NCBI GenBank assembly: GCA_023055355.1 | Contig: JALJCS010000037.1 | Location: 3,410,001-3,474,000 of the forward strand | DNA: 64,000 nt | Direction: 5' to 3' | DNA from: Agelaius tricolor | Taxonomy: Eukaryota; Chordata; Aves; Passeriformes; Icteridae | In this document: positions 1 to 44,600 of the stretch, piece after piece | Position numbering within the stretch: the stretch's first letter is position 1 | Layout of the letters: every line of letters starts with the position of its first letter | Program-made: the position numbers and the translations under genes | The notes under the pieces: generated by a model | What the model saw: the letters and a program-made list of their open reading frames with translations, nothing else | The model's database searches: none | What the model was told of the DNA's origin: nothing

Positions 1-34467
<34,467 letters not shown>

Positions 34468-35364
34468 CTATGGTGGGGGAGAAGAAAAAACAGAAATATC
34501 AGGGTTGAGCTCAGTGCTCAGACACACGGTGCATTCAAAAGAAGAGACAATCATGGACACATCCTGTTTACAGCACAGCCAAACCTCTGCAAAATAAAGG
34601 CTGCCAGGAAGCTGCCACCAAGGCACAGGTCACAGATAAAACACGGCAAGGCTGGCCCAGGCTGACAGCCCCAGGAGCACAGGGGCTCCAGGCTGTGCCC
34701 AGGGCTGGCACCTCCCAGCTCAGGGTTGGATGCAGCCAGACAGATTTTCCCAGTGCAACGTGCCTGGGAATCCAGCTGAGTCCATCTGCATGAAAGGCAT
34801 CTCAAGGAGGTGACTCTGACTCCCCCAAAACTTTTTAGCCTTTGGGTGGGGGAGGCAGATCTATCAGACTTCTCACTACAACCTCATTTATCAACAGCTC
34901 CAGCCCATGTGTTTTTGGTGCCTTGGTTGGGTTTTTTGCAGCTCATTCAAATGAACATCCAAAATTGCAAACCATCAGTCAGCTACAGCTACCTCCTCAT
35001 TCATAACATCCATGTTTATTAAAGTTAATGAGCTCTATTTTTAATTCTATAGAAAGCAATTTTTCTTTTTCCTTCTCTTTAAAAAAAAAAATTACGTAAA
35101 AAAAGAGAACACCTGCTCATCTCCTCTGCCTTTCACACACCTGGCACCACGTTGTTAGCTCAGGTTTGCAGCCTTCATCCCTTCCCATTCTCTACTTTGA
35201 AGTAGCAAGACCGAATCAAAAAAACAAAACCAAAAACCTACTACCAAAATAAACCAGAAGGAAAATGGTATTTTAAAGAAATGAACCAGAAGGGGTCTTT
35301 GCCAGAGCTGTGTTTAAGGAGAGAGCTGGAGTGGAGGCAGGGCTGAGAGTGCCCTGCAGAGCTG

Positions 35365-35412
35365 GAGGTCGGAGCCGGGTTCAGCGCGCGCTGCCGGCGC
35401 CGCTGCACGAGA
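35365..35412. promoter_or_regulatory. Small CpG cluster upstream of exon 2
   Basis: GGTTCAGCGCGCGCTGCCGG and the following GCGCCGCTGCACGAG pack about nine CpGs into 45 bp, about 0.9 kb upstream of exon 2 in an otherwise CpG-poor setting. It could be part of a promoter or an alternative first exon, but no donor site was identified. Confidence 0.25.
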
Positions 35413-37109
35413 ATAAGCCCAGGTCAAGCCAACTGCTGTAGGCCAGCACGGGGAGCAGATGGTGCCTGCAGCCATGCAAATCACAGGGTTTAAAGCTCAC
35501 TGGGTGATAAAGAAAGAAAAACAACCTGCCCACCTCCCTTAGAGCAAGCGAGGGGGATGAGACACGCATGGAGCCTGGTGTGGCAGCTCCCAGCCCTCCC
35601 AGCAGCTCTCCCATCCTGGGTGGGATTGTCCAGAGCTGCCAGGGGAGATGGGCTCTGGTGCTGCTGTCAGCAGCCACCCTGCCAGGCTGGGCAACTCCCA
35701 GCAATGCCCTGTGCTGGCAGGTGCTGCAGAGCAGCCCCCAGCTCCATGCAGGGCTCAGCCAGCCCCAGATCCCTGCAGGATCGCCCTGTCCTGCCTCCAA
35801 ATCCACCATGGCAGAGACACACACCACAGGAAGGAGGGAGACAGATTCCTGGGAAAGCCTCCACCACCTGCCAGGCCCAGAGCTAAGGGCACTTCAAGGA
35901 TGACTCCTGCAGCACAGGGCAGAGGCTGTGGGTGGCTGCCTGTCCCTGCCTGTCCCCAACCTGCCCAGAGCACAATGAGACACAAACTCAGCCACATCCC
36001 AGTGCTCTCAGCACCAGGGACTTGTGCTCCAAGGACAGCACCTTCAGATCTCCAGTCACACACCAAAAAGCTGCTGTGAGCACTGCAAAGCTCAGTCAGC
36101 CCAGCCTGACACAGAATCTACCTTCAGCAGACACTGGCCAACAGCTTCCATTGAGAAATGACCATAAAACACAGCCCAAACTCTGAACATAGAGCAGCTG
36201 TTTTATTTATCCATTTGCTGAGCCAGTAATTCATATCCTTGCTGCAAACATGAGCTTGTAAACCCTACCTCTCCTCTAGACAGACCTCTTGTAAACTGGG
36301 AATAACCTCAGTTTTTCTCATGGATTATCCTGCAGCAAGACCTGAGCAAAGAGAGCTCAGAGTGCTCGAGGGCACCCCTGGCTCCCACTACAGCCAGGGG
36401 CACCCAGGCCCTGGCCACAGGCACCAGCAGCAAATAAAGAGCCTCAGTCAGTCTAACAGGGACCAGTTTGTTTTCCCAACCTTTGTTGCAACAAGGAGAG
36501 GTCCTGATATTCCTGCTCCTCCACTGACTCATACAAGAAGCCCCAGGATTTCCAGGGGCCATTCTTTGCCATCTGAGCATGATTTTTTTCTCTCTTTCCT
36601 AAGCAGTAACCTCACTCCACACATTGCCCACGCTCTCCCTTCCACAGAGGCATTGCTGCTGCTCACCCATGAGGAAAAGCCACTGCAGGAACCCTGGAGT
36701 CAATGAGACCTTGACCAGCCTCCCTGCTCACTGCAGTCACCAGCAGCTCAGAGCTGCCTGCCCAGCTCTCAAAGCAGAACTCCCAACTCCAAGAGAGAAA
36801 CCATCACTTTTGTCCCTTGAGAGTACAAAAGCTGGGTGCCAAGGCAAGGCTGCCTTAGGTGGCATCTCCCAGGCTCTCCTTCCTACCTCAGAGACAAACT
36901 CCTCACTAAGAGGCGACAGCGTTACAACCTCCCAACAAAAACTCGGCATCAAGGTAGAAAATCAAAGAATCATTAAAAATAAAAATAAAATACAAAGCCA
37001 ACTGTGAATTTTGAAGCATTTGGATCAGAAGGAAGCTACAGGAAATCCCTGCAAAGCGCTCGAAGCCTCGTCCCCCCAGGCCAGCGCTCTCCCGTCCTTG
37101 CTCCATCAG

Positions 37110-37155
37110 CACCCAGCACCGAGGGGCACCCATGGGGCACCCATGGGGCACCCAG
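37110..37155. repeat. Short tandem repeat of GGGGCACCCAT
   Basis: The 11-bp unit GGGGCACCCAT is repeated about three times, close upstream of the GT repeat. Confidence 0.75.
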
Positions 37156-37229
37156 CACCATCCATCCCACCCAGCTCCACCCAGCCAACTTAGCACCAAC
37201 TTCACCGCAAGTGTCAATACCTCCAGCTT

Positions 37230-37230
<1 letters not shown>

Positions 37231-37260
<30 letters not shown>

Positions 37261-37272
37261 GTGTGTGTGTGT
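37231..37272. repeat. (GT)n microsatellite
   Basis: About twenty GT units, broken by a GGGTGGGT interruption. Confidence 0.93.
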
Positions 37273-37968
37273 TGGGTTTTTTGCCCTCCCCTCCCTTAAA
37301 TCCAGAGCAAACTTCCCTTTCTGCTCACCCTCCCCATGCCCCATCCGTCCGCTCCCGATTGGCAGGGAAATCCTATACCCACCCTCCCCGCCGAGAAATG
37401 TCTGCTCTTGCAGCAGTCCCAACAAAGCCAACTGCCAAGCACACGCTGCTTCACAATAAAAGTCTCACTCGCTCCATTTATTTTTTTCCTCCTTTCCCCC
37501 TTTCCCGCAGCCGTCTGCCTCCATTCCCTCGCCCACCCCAGACTGATTATTAACCATCCGTGGCTGGAGAACCTCCATAAAGAGCACACACAACCAGCCA
37601 CGAAGCGTTCTTGCCCCCCCCAACCCTTAATTTTTAGGTTTCAAAGGGTAGAAAAAATTAGTGCATCTGAAGAAAGACTGATTGGGTCTTTGAAAGGGCT
37701 TTAAGAGCCATGAGGAGCCAAGCAGAGGAGCTACTGCTGGTTTAGTTTTTTCCTCTCTGCCTCTGTTTATAAGAAAACAAGCTTCCTCTCCTCCATGAGG
37801 TCTTTGGAGGGGATGGAAGACAGGTCAGACCGGCCAAGGAAAGGCTCTGCAGCATTTCCAAACAGATGATGACTACAAACTACAGTGGTGCCTTTAAAAC
37901 AAACCAAAAAAATAAAAAAAACCAACCAAAAACCCAAAAAGCAAAAAAATTTAAAAAAGCCCATTAAA

Positions 37969-38020
37969 AAAAAAAAAAAAAGAAAAAGGGAAAAGAAAGA
38001 AAAGAAAAAGAACAAAGCTG
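37969..38020. repeat. A-rich tract
   Basis: A run of A residues is followed by GAAAA/AAAGA units. Low complexity. Confidence 0.88.
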
Positions 38021-38270
38021 GGAAACACAGAAAGAGCTTTCTCAGCCTCCTCTCCTTGGTATTTTCATCAGCCATCCGGGTGCCCTTCGCAAAGGTCCAA
38101 ACAGGTTTTATAGGCACAGACAACACATGCACAGCAAAACTCCAACATATTGCAGCTTACCGAGCCCAAGGGAGCAGAGTTACATCATGAGCCCAGCTCT
38201 CTGCTCTCCCGGCAGCCCGGGAAGGAGCGCAGGCTGAGGTGCCAAGATGTCTACCTTCACCAGGGTCTCT

Positions 38271-38298
38271 TTTTTTTTTTTTTCCTTTTTTTTTTTAT
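38271..38298. repeat. Poly-T tract
   Basis: Two T runs of about ten are separated by CC. Low complexity. Confidence 0.88.
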
Positions 38299-40019
38299 GT
38301 CTTAAAAATCAACGGTCTGGGAACCCGAGGCTCGCAGCAGCGTTGCTGTGAGCAGAGCTGTGCACACACAGCAGGTCCATCTGGAAGAGGGCTGGGAGCA
38401 GGAGACCCCTCCAAGTGCCCGTGCCCATGCGGGGCAGTGCATGCACCGACACCTCTGTGGGATGGACAGCACTGATCCTGCCTGGATCCAGCCTCCAGCT
38501 GGTCACCAACCCCTCCAAGGGGACACCAGACCCCACCCAGGACACAGCCCCAGGGAAAGATCCCACCAGCCAGGAAAATGAGGGCTGCAGCAATGCTGGA
38601 GCAAGGCAGAGGCAAATCTCTCAACAAATGATGCAACCCCAGCAGAGGCAGATTCTTATTCACTCATTTTTTCCCTCCTTCTCCTAAAAAAAATATAAAT
38701 TGAAATAACACAACCCAAGCCAGCCTGCTCATAATAACCTTTGCCTTGAAGAGAAGACAAACATTTTGTAGTTAATTATATAGGAAGTAATGATTAAGAG
38801 AATGTTTGTAGAAAGGCAGTGTTTCTTTTGTAGGCATGGGGAGGCTGCTCATTTCAGATCTCAGCTCTGTGCTTGGGCAAGGCCTGGGCTCAAGGCTCGT
38901 GGGGACGCTGACCACGGGCCTGTCATTAGAAACAACAGAAGCATTTGATCTGCAGAAGGAAGGAAACACAACCACCAGCATACCTGGCCTACAAAGCAGT
39001 CACCAGTCTCAAAGCTCCTTCTTTTCAGGCTAAGGCCACTTCCTTATAAGCCTCATGCAATCATGTGAACATGGAATTTTATCTGCAGCTCACAACAAGC
39101 ACTGCCCTCAGCCTGAAGTTTGCTCCCAAATCAAATTCTTTGCAATTCTTTTGTCTCCCGAAATCCTTTCATCCAGACTATTCTCCATAGAAAAGAAACA
39201 TTTCCTTCTCAACCCCCATGTCCTCTCTCCTATTCCAGCACACACTCCCTGAGAAGGGGGGAAGCACAGAAAGAGGTGCAAGTCCCTGCATGCAAGAGCT
39301 GGGAACACGGAGACACGTGCATGAAACACAACAGGACTGAAAGCGACTTCTCCCAAGACAAGGCATTCCACGACGGCGTGCAGGCTTCAGGCAAGGGGGG
39401 TCTGCAGAGCCCGTGCCCTCTTGGAAAGGGGAGATCGATTTACACTTCCTCACTGCTTCCAGGCCCATCTAGCCGCATCCCAGTAGAGTTAAAGCCAGTG
39501 CAACTTGTGTGTGCAGGCAAATGTAAATCCAGAGCAGACAAAGGCGTCCCCTCCTTCCACAGGCTGAGGGTAGCAAGGAGTCCAGCTGCTGCCTGCCTTC
39601 TCCTAGCCCCCGGGAGGGGAGGAGGGGAAGAAAACCCTAAAATGGAGACCAAGATTCATCACTATCTCTAAGAAAAGCAAACCAGCCATTTCAGAAACAC
39701 CCAGTCCCCAGGAACTGGCTGAGCCAGGACAAAACCAGAGCACCAAGAGGAGCCTGGAGCAAGCAGGTTCCAGCAGTCCAGGGCAGGGGAGCTGGGAGGC
39801 AGCTCACCCCCATCAACGGGGCTCAGGCACCTCTTCAGCCTCCACACTCCTCTGCCTCCCACCCCAAAGCACCGCAGGCAGCGGAGCAGGTCCCTGTCCC
39901 CCTGCCCATGCCCATGGTGCCCAGCCAAAGGGCACATGGGGCAGCAGAGGAGGGAAAACCCCTCGTGGGTTCCCCTGGGCCCACGAGGGCCTGGCTGAGC
40001 TGCCCACAGCACCTCCACC

Positions 40020-40590
40020 TGGGTCACCTCTGGCCATGGAGCGGCCAAGCAGCGAGACAGCGGTGCCTGTGAGCCGGGAAAGCGGACGGGGAGAAGGGGG
40101 GAAAAAAAAAGACAAAATAATAATGAAAATAATCATAATCATAAAACTTGCACCCTCGGGCCTGTCCCTCTAATAACTACAGCAAAACCTCACCAAGGCC
40201 TTACTCTGCTGGAGGGCGAGAAAGCGACACAGCGCTGCCCAGCACCCGAAGTCCTGGAGGTGGGAGATCCTCACACCCTCTCCTCCATGGCCTACGGGCT
40301 TCGTCCCCGGCGTGGGGCCTGGTTTTTCTGCTCTGTCATTAAGAGTGGAGCCTGGTCTTTTCCTTCAATCCCAAGAATTGCACGGAATTAGATCATCTTT
40401 CTGGCTCGCCTCCCCCTACAGGCAGCTCCCGAGCATGCTCAGCGCGGCCGCGCTGCCATTTCATAACCGCATTGTTTACGGACACACGGACCTGCCATCT
40501 TTTGACAGGGACACAGGGCCCGTGTCCCTGCCCAGAGCCCCGGCCCCCGCCACAAACACCCCCCTGGGGGCAGGCAAACGGCGAAAGCAT
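40020..40590. promoter_or_regulatory. CpG-rich patch, candidate alternative promoter or enhancer
   Basis: By eye there are about 30 CpGs in 570 bp, including GCGCGGCCGCGC at 40442-40453, whereas neighbouring introns are CpG-depleted. Nearby motifs include ATTGTTTAC (forkhead type), AACCGCA (RUNX type) and a GGGACAC...GTGTCCC inverted repeat at 40508-40528. On the minus strand CCAGAG|GTGACC near 40026-40035 is an acceptable splice donor. The functional call is inference; no TATA box or confirmed exon was seen. Confidence 0.4.
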
Positions 40591-43572
40591 GGGAAAGTGG
40601 AAGCCTGGGGGGTGATGGTGATGGGTTTGTTGTTTTTTCTGATGGTTTTTGTTTCTTTTTTCTCCTTTTTTGCTCCTTGATTTAGGTGAAAATCCACGTG
40701 CTTTGGAGGGAGAGGTTAACCCCTGTGGGGGCTGTGGGGAGGAGGAACTCGCAGGGCTGGATGCAAAATGCCAGCCATGATTTTTAGCTTCTTTGAATCA
40801 CAACTGTGCTTCGATGACACCTAAAAATATAATCCCCAGCCCAGTCTGCCATCCTCTGCCGAGCCTTCCTCTGTGAGAGAAGGGGTTGGAAATATGGTAT
40901 TTCCCTTAAATAAACAAGTTGGCTTAGTCCCAGCACATACAGTTTTCTCCTTTAAATGCAAACCAGAGTATTTTTGCAGGCACACAGGAAAACGAGGAGA
41001 GGAGGAGGGGAAATGTTCTTCATTTAACACCAAGAACTCCATGAAAAGCCTTGCAAGGTTGCTCAGAGCCCCGCTCCGTTCCAGCCCTCTCCCTGTCTGT
41101 GCTGATCATACTTCACAGGTGAAAGCAGCTCTGACTTATGACAGAGAGAAAATGCCAGAAGAGCTGGAGGTTTCCTCATCCTTGGAACAAGGACAAGTTG
41201 TGAAAAGCTTCCTTTGCAAGAGTCACTGTGCTGCTCAGGCACAGTATGGCAGTGTTGCAGGGAGGACACTTGCACGTCAGACCTTCTTAACCCCCACTGC
41301 CTCTTCCCCCTCCTGATGGGGACTGAAGGAAAAACACAAATAAACCACCTGGTTTGGAGGATGCAAGTTGTTGTGTTGGAGTCCAGGATATTTTGTAAAA
41401 GCTTGCTCAACATTTTCTCCTCTTCTATATTTTCTTTTTCTTTTTTTTCTAATGGAGGCTTTCCAATTAGCTTGTACAGTTTGAGAGCTTCGCTCCTGCT
41501 GCTTTCCTGACTACTGTAAATGCTGGCAGGCTGCCCTCCTCCTCTGCCCCCCTCCAGGACCAACAGCACCCTACAGCAAAGCCAGACACGTATCCTCCAC
41601 CCAAGAGACCAAGGAGCTCACAGGGGCACAGGAGGGACCAATCCCACTGGAAACATGAGGGGCCAGAAGGGTCTGCAAAGAGGGGTTGGTGTCAAAACTC
41701 GGAATTCGGAGGAGTCAGAAAAAATAACTGGCTGAAAATGGGAGTTGAGGATTATAAACTCAGGGGTTTGTTTCCAAATCACTGACATTCCATGTCACTG
41801 CAGGAACATATGGTCCTCCAAGGCTTGCAAGCAGGGAGCACACGCCATCAGTGCCCCGAGCCTTTGGGCTGACCCCAACACACGGTCACTCTCCCGCTGC
41901 GGCCATCCCTCGACCACTCTCAGCTCCAGGAGTGGGAAGGTGAGAAGGAAAAACTTCAGGGAAAAGCAGCAAAAGGAAAACAAAGAGGAGCAGCAGGAAC
42001 AAAGCCAGCCCTCCCCCAAACCAGCTGGCCAGGAGAGTGAACCTCCTTAAAACTCCTTCTTTACCTGAATAAAACAACTCACTGCCATTGCATGAGGTGC
42101 ACACAATCCTCTTTCCTTAGGAGATGGCATCACCTGGTAGAGCTCCCGGGAGCCAGGTCATGGAGCTGCCTCTGCCCCTGCCCAGGGTGGGTCTCACAGA
42201 GGCTGAGCTGCAGGAATATGCCCCATGTGTGCCACAGAGCCTACTTCTACCCAAACATGTTCTGGGACGAGGGCGAGAGCTCGTGCTGGCACCGCACAGT
42301 CAGGTAAATACATGAAATGGAACAAAACCAAGACCCAAAGGCCCCACTTTGGGCTCTTAACCCTTGCTGAGAAGCAGTGCCAAGCTCAGAGCTCAGCAGC
42401 TCTCTTCCCTCCAAAGTAGGTCAGGCTTTTCTGTGTCTGCAGACGCTTCCCAAGGGCCCCAGACGGCAGGGACAGAGCGTTTCAGCCGGTGCCACACCGG
42501 TGTCACTGTGGTCACCACCACACAGGAGCACACCTGCCACACCTCAGAGGGTTTTTGGTTGTCTCCTCAGCCTTCATCAAGCCCATTTTCTCCCTGGGTG
42601 GAGCTGCTCAGACAGCAACTCAAGGCCTCAGCTCTTCACTGAGAAGAGAAATTTCTGCTCCCTCCTCGTGATTTCTGATGCCTTTTCCTTTTCTTCTGGA
42701 TGATGAACAAGGAGCACATTTATAGTCCAGTGAAGACATGATAGATATTTAGATTGGGTATCACAGATTGTCCTGTGTAAGCTCTCTAATCTTTTAAATG
42801 TCATCTTCACATCTTGGTCCTTGATTGAAAATTCAATATTGTGTCTGCATTGCAGCTTTGAGGGTCTCCCCAGAGCACAGCAAGCTCAGGCCAGGATGTT
42901 CTGCAGGGGTGTCTGTGCCTTCCAGGGCTCTGGGACCTTCTCTGTCCATCCCAAATCTCACCAAGGTCTGTGGCAGCCAACAGAGTTCTTGCATGTAACA
43001 CGAATAACAGAGAAAAAAAAAATTCCCAAGGGCAGAACCAGGGGGCTGAGTTTTTAAATATGTTGCAGGCACAGACCTCCTGCTATGAAATCAACCAGGG
43101 ATGTTTCCTTTTACTCAGATGTTTCCTTGGATTGCTACTATGAAAAAAAAAAAGAAGCAGAAGAGAGAGGGGAGGAAGTCGCCCCAAAATAAAAAGGATT
43201 GCTTCTTCCTGGTGAAATACTGCTGGCTCTGGCCTCCACCCAAGCGAGCCATAGGCAGAGGTTGTCAAAAGAGACCCAGTGAGGAGGTACCATGTGGCCA
43301 CAGGCCCTCTCCTTTCCCTTCAGCAGTTCAGTCTTCATGCAGCTTGGGCACCCCAGGCTTTGCACCTTTTTCTTCTAAGAGCTACAAGCAGGGAAGGCTC
43401 CTTGGAGAATTTTCCAGAAACTTCACACTTAAAAATCACACACAAATCCTAAAAAAAACCCCAAAACCAAACCAACCCCAAGCAAGCCTCCCCACCCCAG
43501 GAGCCCAAGGAAAGGCATGAGGGAACAAAGCCCGAGGTTTGCCGGCGGTGCCCGAGGCCCCTGGGAGCCCAT

Positions 43573-44112
43573 GGAGCAGCCATCCCAGCAGGATGGGCAC
43601 CCTGGCAGGATGAGCACCCCAGCATGATGGGCACCCAATAGGATGGGCACCCTGGCAGGATGGAGCAGCCATCCCAGCAGGACGGGTGATGCCAGCAGGA
43701 TGAGCACCCCAGTAGGATGGGCACCCAGCAGGATGGGCACCCCAGCAGGATGGGGCACCCCAGCAGGATGGGCACCCCATCAGGATGGGCACCTCGGCGG
43801 GATGGGGCACCCCGGCAGGATGGGGCACTCCAGCAGGATGGGGCAGCCATCCCAGCAGGATGGGCACCCTGGCAGGATGGGCACCCCAGCAGGATGGGCA
43901 CCCCAGCAGGATGGGCACCCTGGCAGGATGGGGCACTCCAGCAGGATGGAGCAGCCATCCCAGCAGGATGGGCACCCTGGCAGGATGGGCACCCCAGCAG
44001 GATGGGCACCCCAGCAGGATGGGCACCCTGGCAGGATGGGCACCCCAGCAGGATGGAGCAGCCATCCCAGCAGGATGGGCACCCCGGCAGGATGGGCACC
44101 CCGGCAGGATGG
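43573..44112. repeat. 17-bp minisatellite with a higher-order period of about 108 bp
   Basis: The basic unit is GGATGGGCACCCCAGCA (17 bp), with 18-bp GGATGGGGCACTCCAGCA and 22-bp GGATGGAGCAGCCATCCCAG-type variants. The 22-bp variant recurs at about 43573, 43662, 43838 (shortened), 43946 and 44053; the last three are spaced 108 and 107 bp apart, showing block-wise expansion. Because 17 is not a multiple of three, all six frames stay open for long distances; these are not genes. Confidence 0.95.
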
Positions 44113-44459
44113 GTGATGCCAGCCCTCCTGCACGGGCCAGCCACGCGCAGGAATATCCAAAGAAATGAACAAACAACCCCGGCCATGCTTCCCCGGCCTC
44201 TCCTCTCCTCTCCTGTCCTCTCCAAGGCCTCTCCTTCCCCAGCCTGCCCTGCCAGGGCCTCGCCAGGCACGGGAGGTGGACGGACCCTGAGGTACCTGCG
44301 GGCAGCTGTTGTCTTCTTCTGGTGAAGACTCCAAGAGTTGCATATTCCAGATCCTCATGAGCAGTGATTCAGTTTCTGCTCATGTGATAAAGCTCCCTCT
44401 ACAGAGTGAGCATGCCCAGAAGAGCCCATTTCACTGCTCCCTCCACTGCAGCCATTTCA

Positions 44460-44600
44460 CAGAGAACCTGCCGGCTCCAGGGCGTCCATTGGAGCGCGAT
44501 TATCCCGGGCATCCCGGGGACGCACCGGTAATGCAGATCATCTGTCAACTTTCTGACAGGGCGCCAGGCCTCAAAACTGATCACTCGCCTGAAAAAAAGA
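44460..44600. promoter_or_regulatory. Candidate regulatory block with paired TALE homeodomain sites
   Basis: This CpG-containing unique sequence has CCATTGG (CCAAT box on the minus strand), ACCGGTAATGCAGATCA, and an inverted pair CTGTCA (44542-44547) / TGACAG (44554-44559). The latter is the core bound by MEIS/PKNOX/TGIF proteins. Function is inferred from motifs only. Confidence 0.3.

Noticed and set aside
40020..40040. Minus-strand ATGGCCAGAG|GTGACC as the EHMT1 start exon
   Set aside because: The phase is wrong: joined to exon 2 it runs into TAA after eight codons. It could only be a non-coding first exon.
40393..40590. Minus frame MKWQRGRAEHAREL as the missing EHMT1 first coding exon
   Set aside because: A phase-0 GTAGGG donor is possible after the ELP codons, but the sequence has no similarity to the known GLP N-terminus and the donor is weak.
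43449..44358. Long open frames on both strands (up to 273 codons minus, 202 codons plus) with repeated Gly-Trp-Ala-Pro or Cys-Pro-Ser motifs
   Set aside because: They are translations of the 17-bp minisatellite. A 17-bp unit without stops keeps all six frames open, and no independent coding evidence exists.
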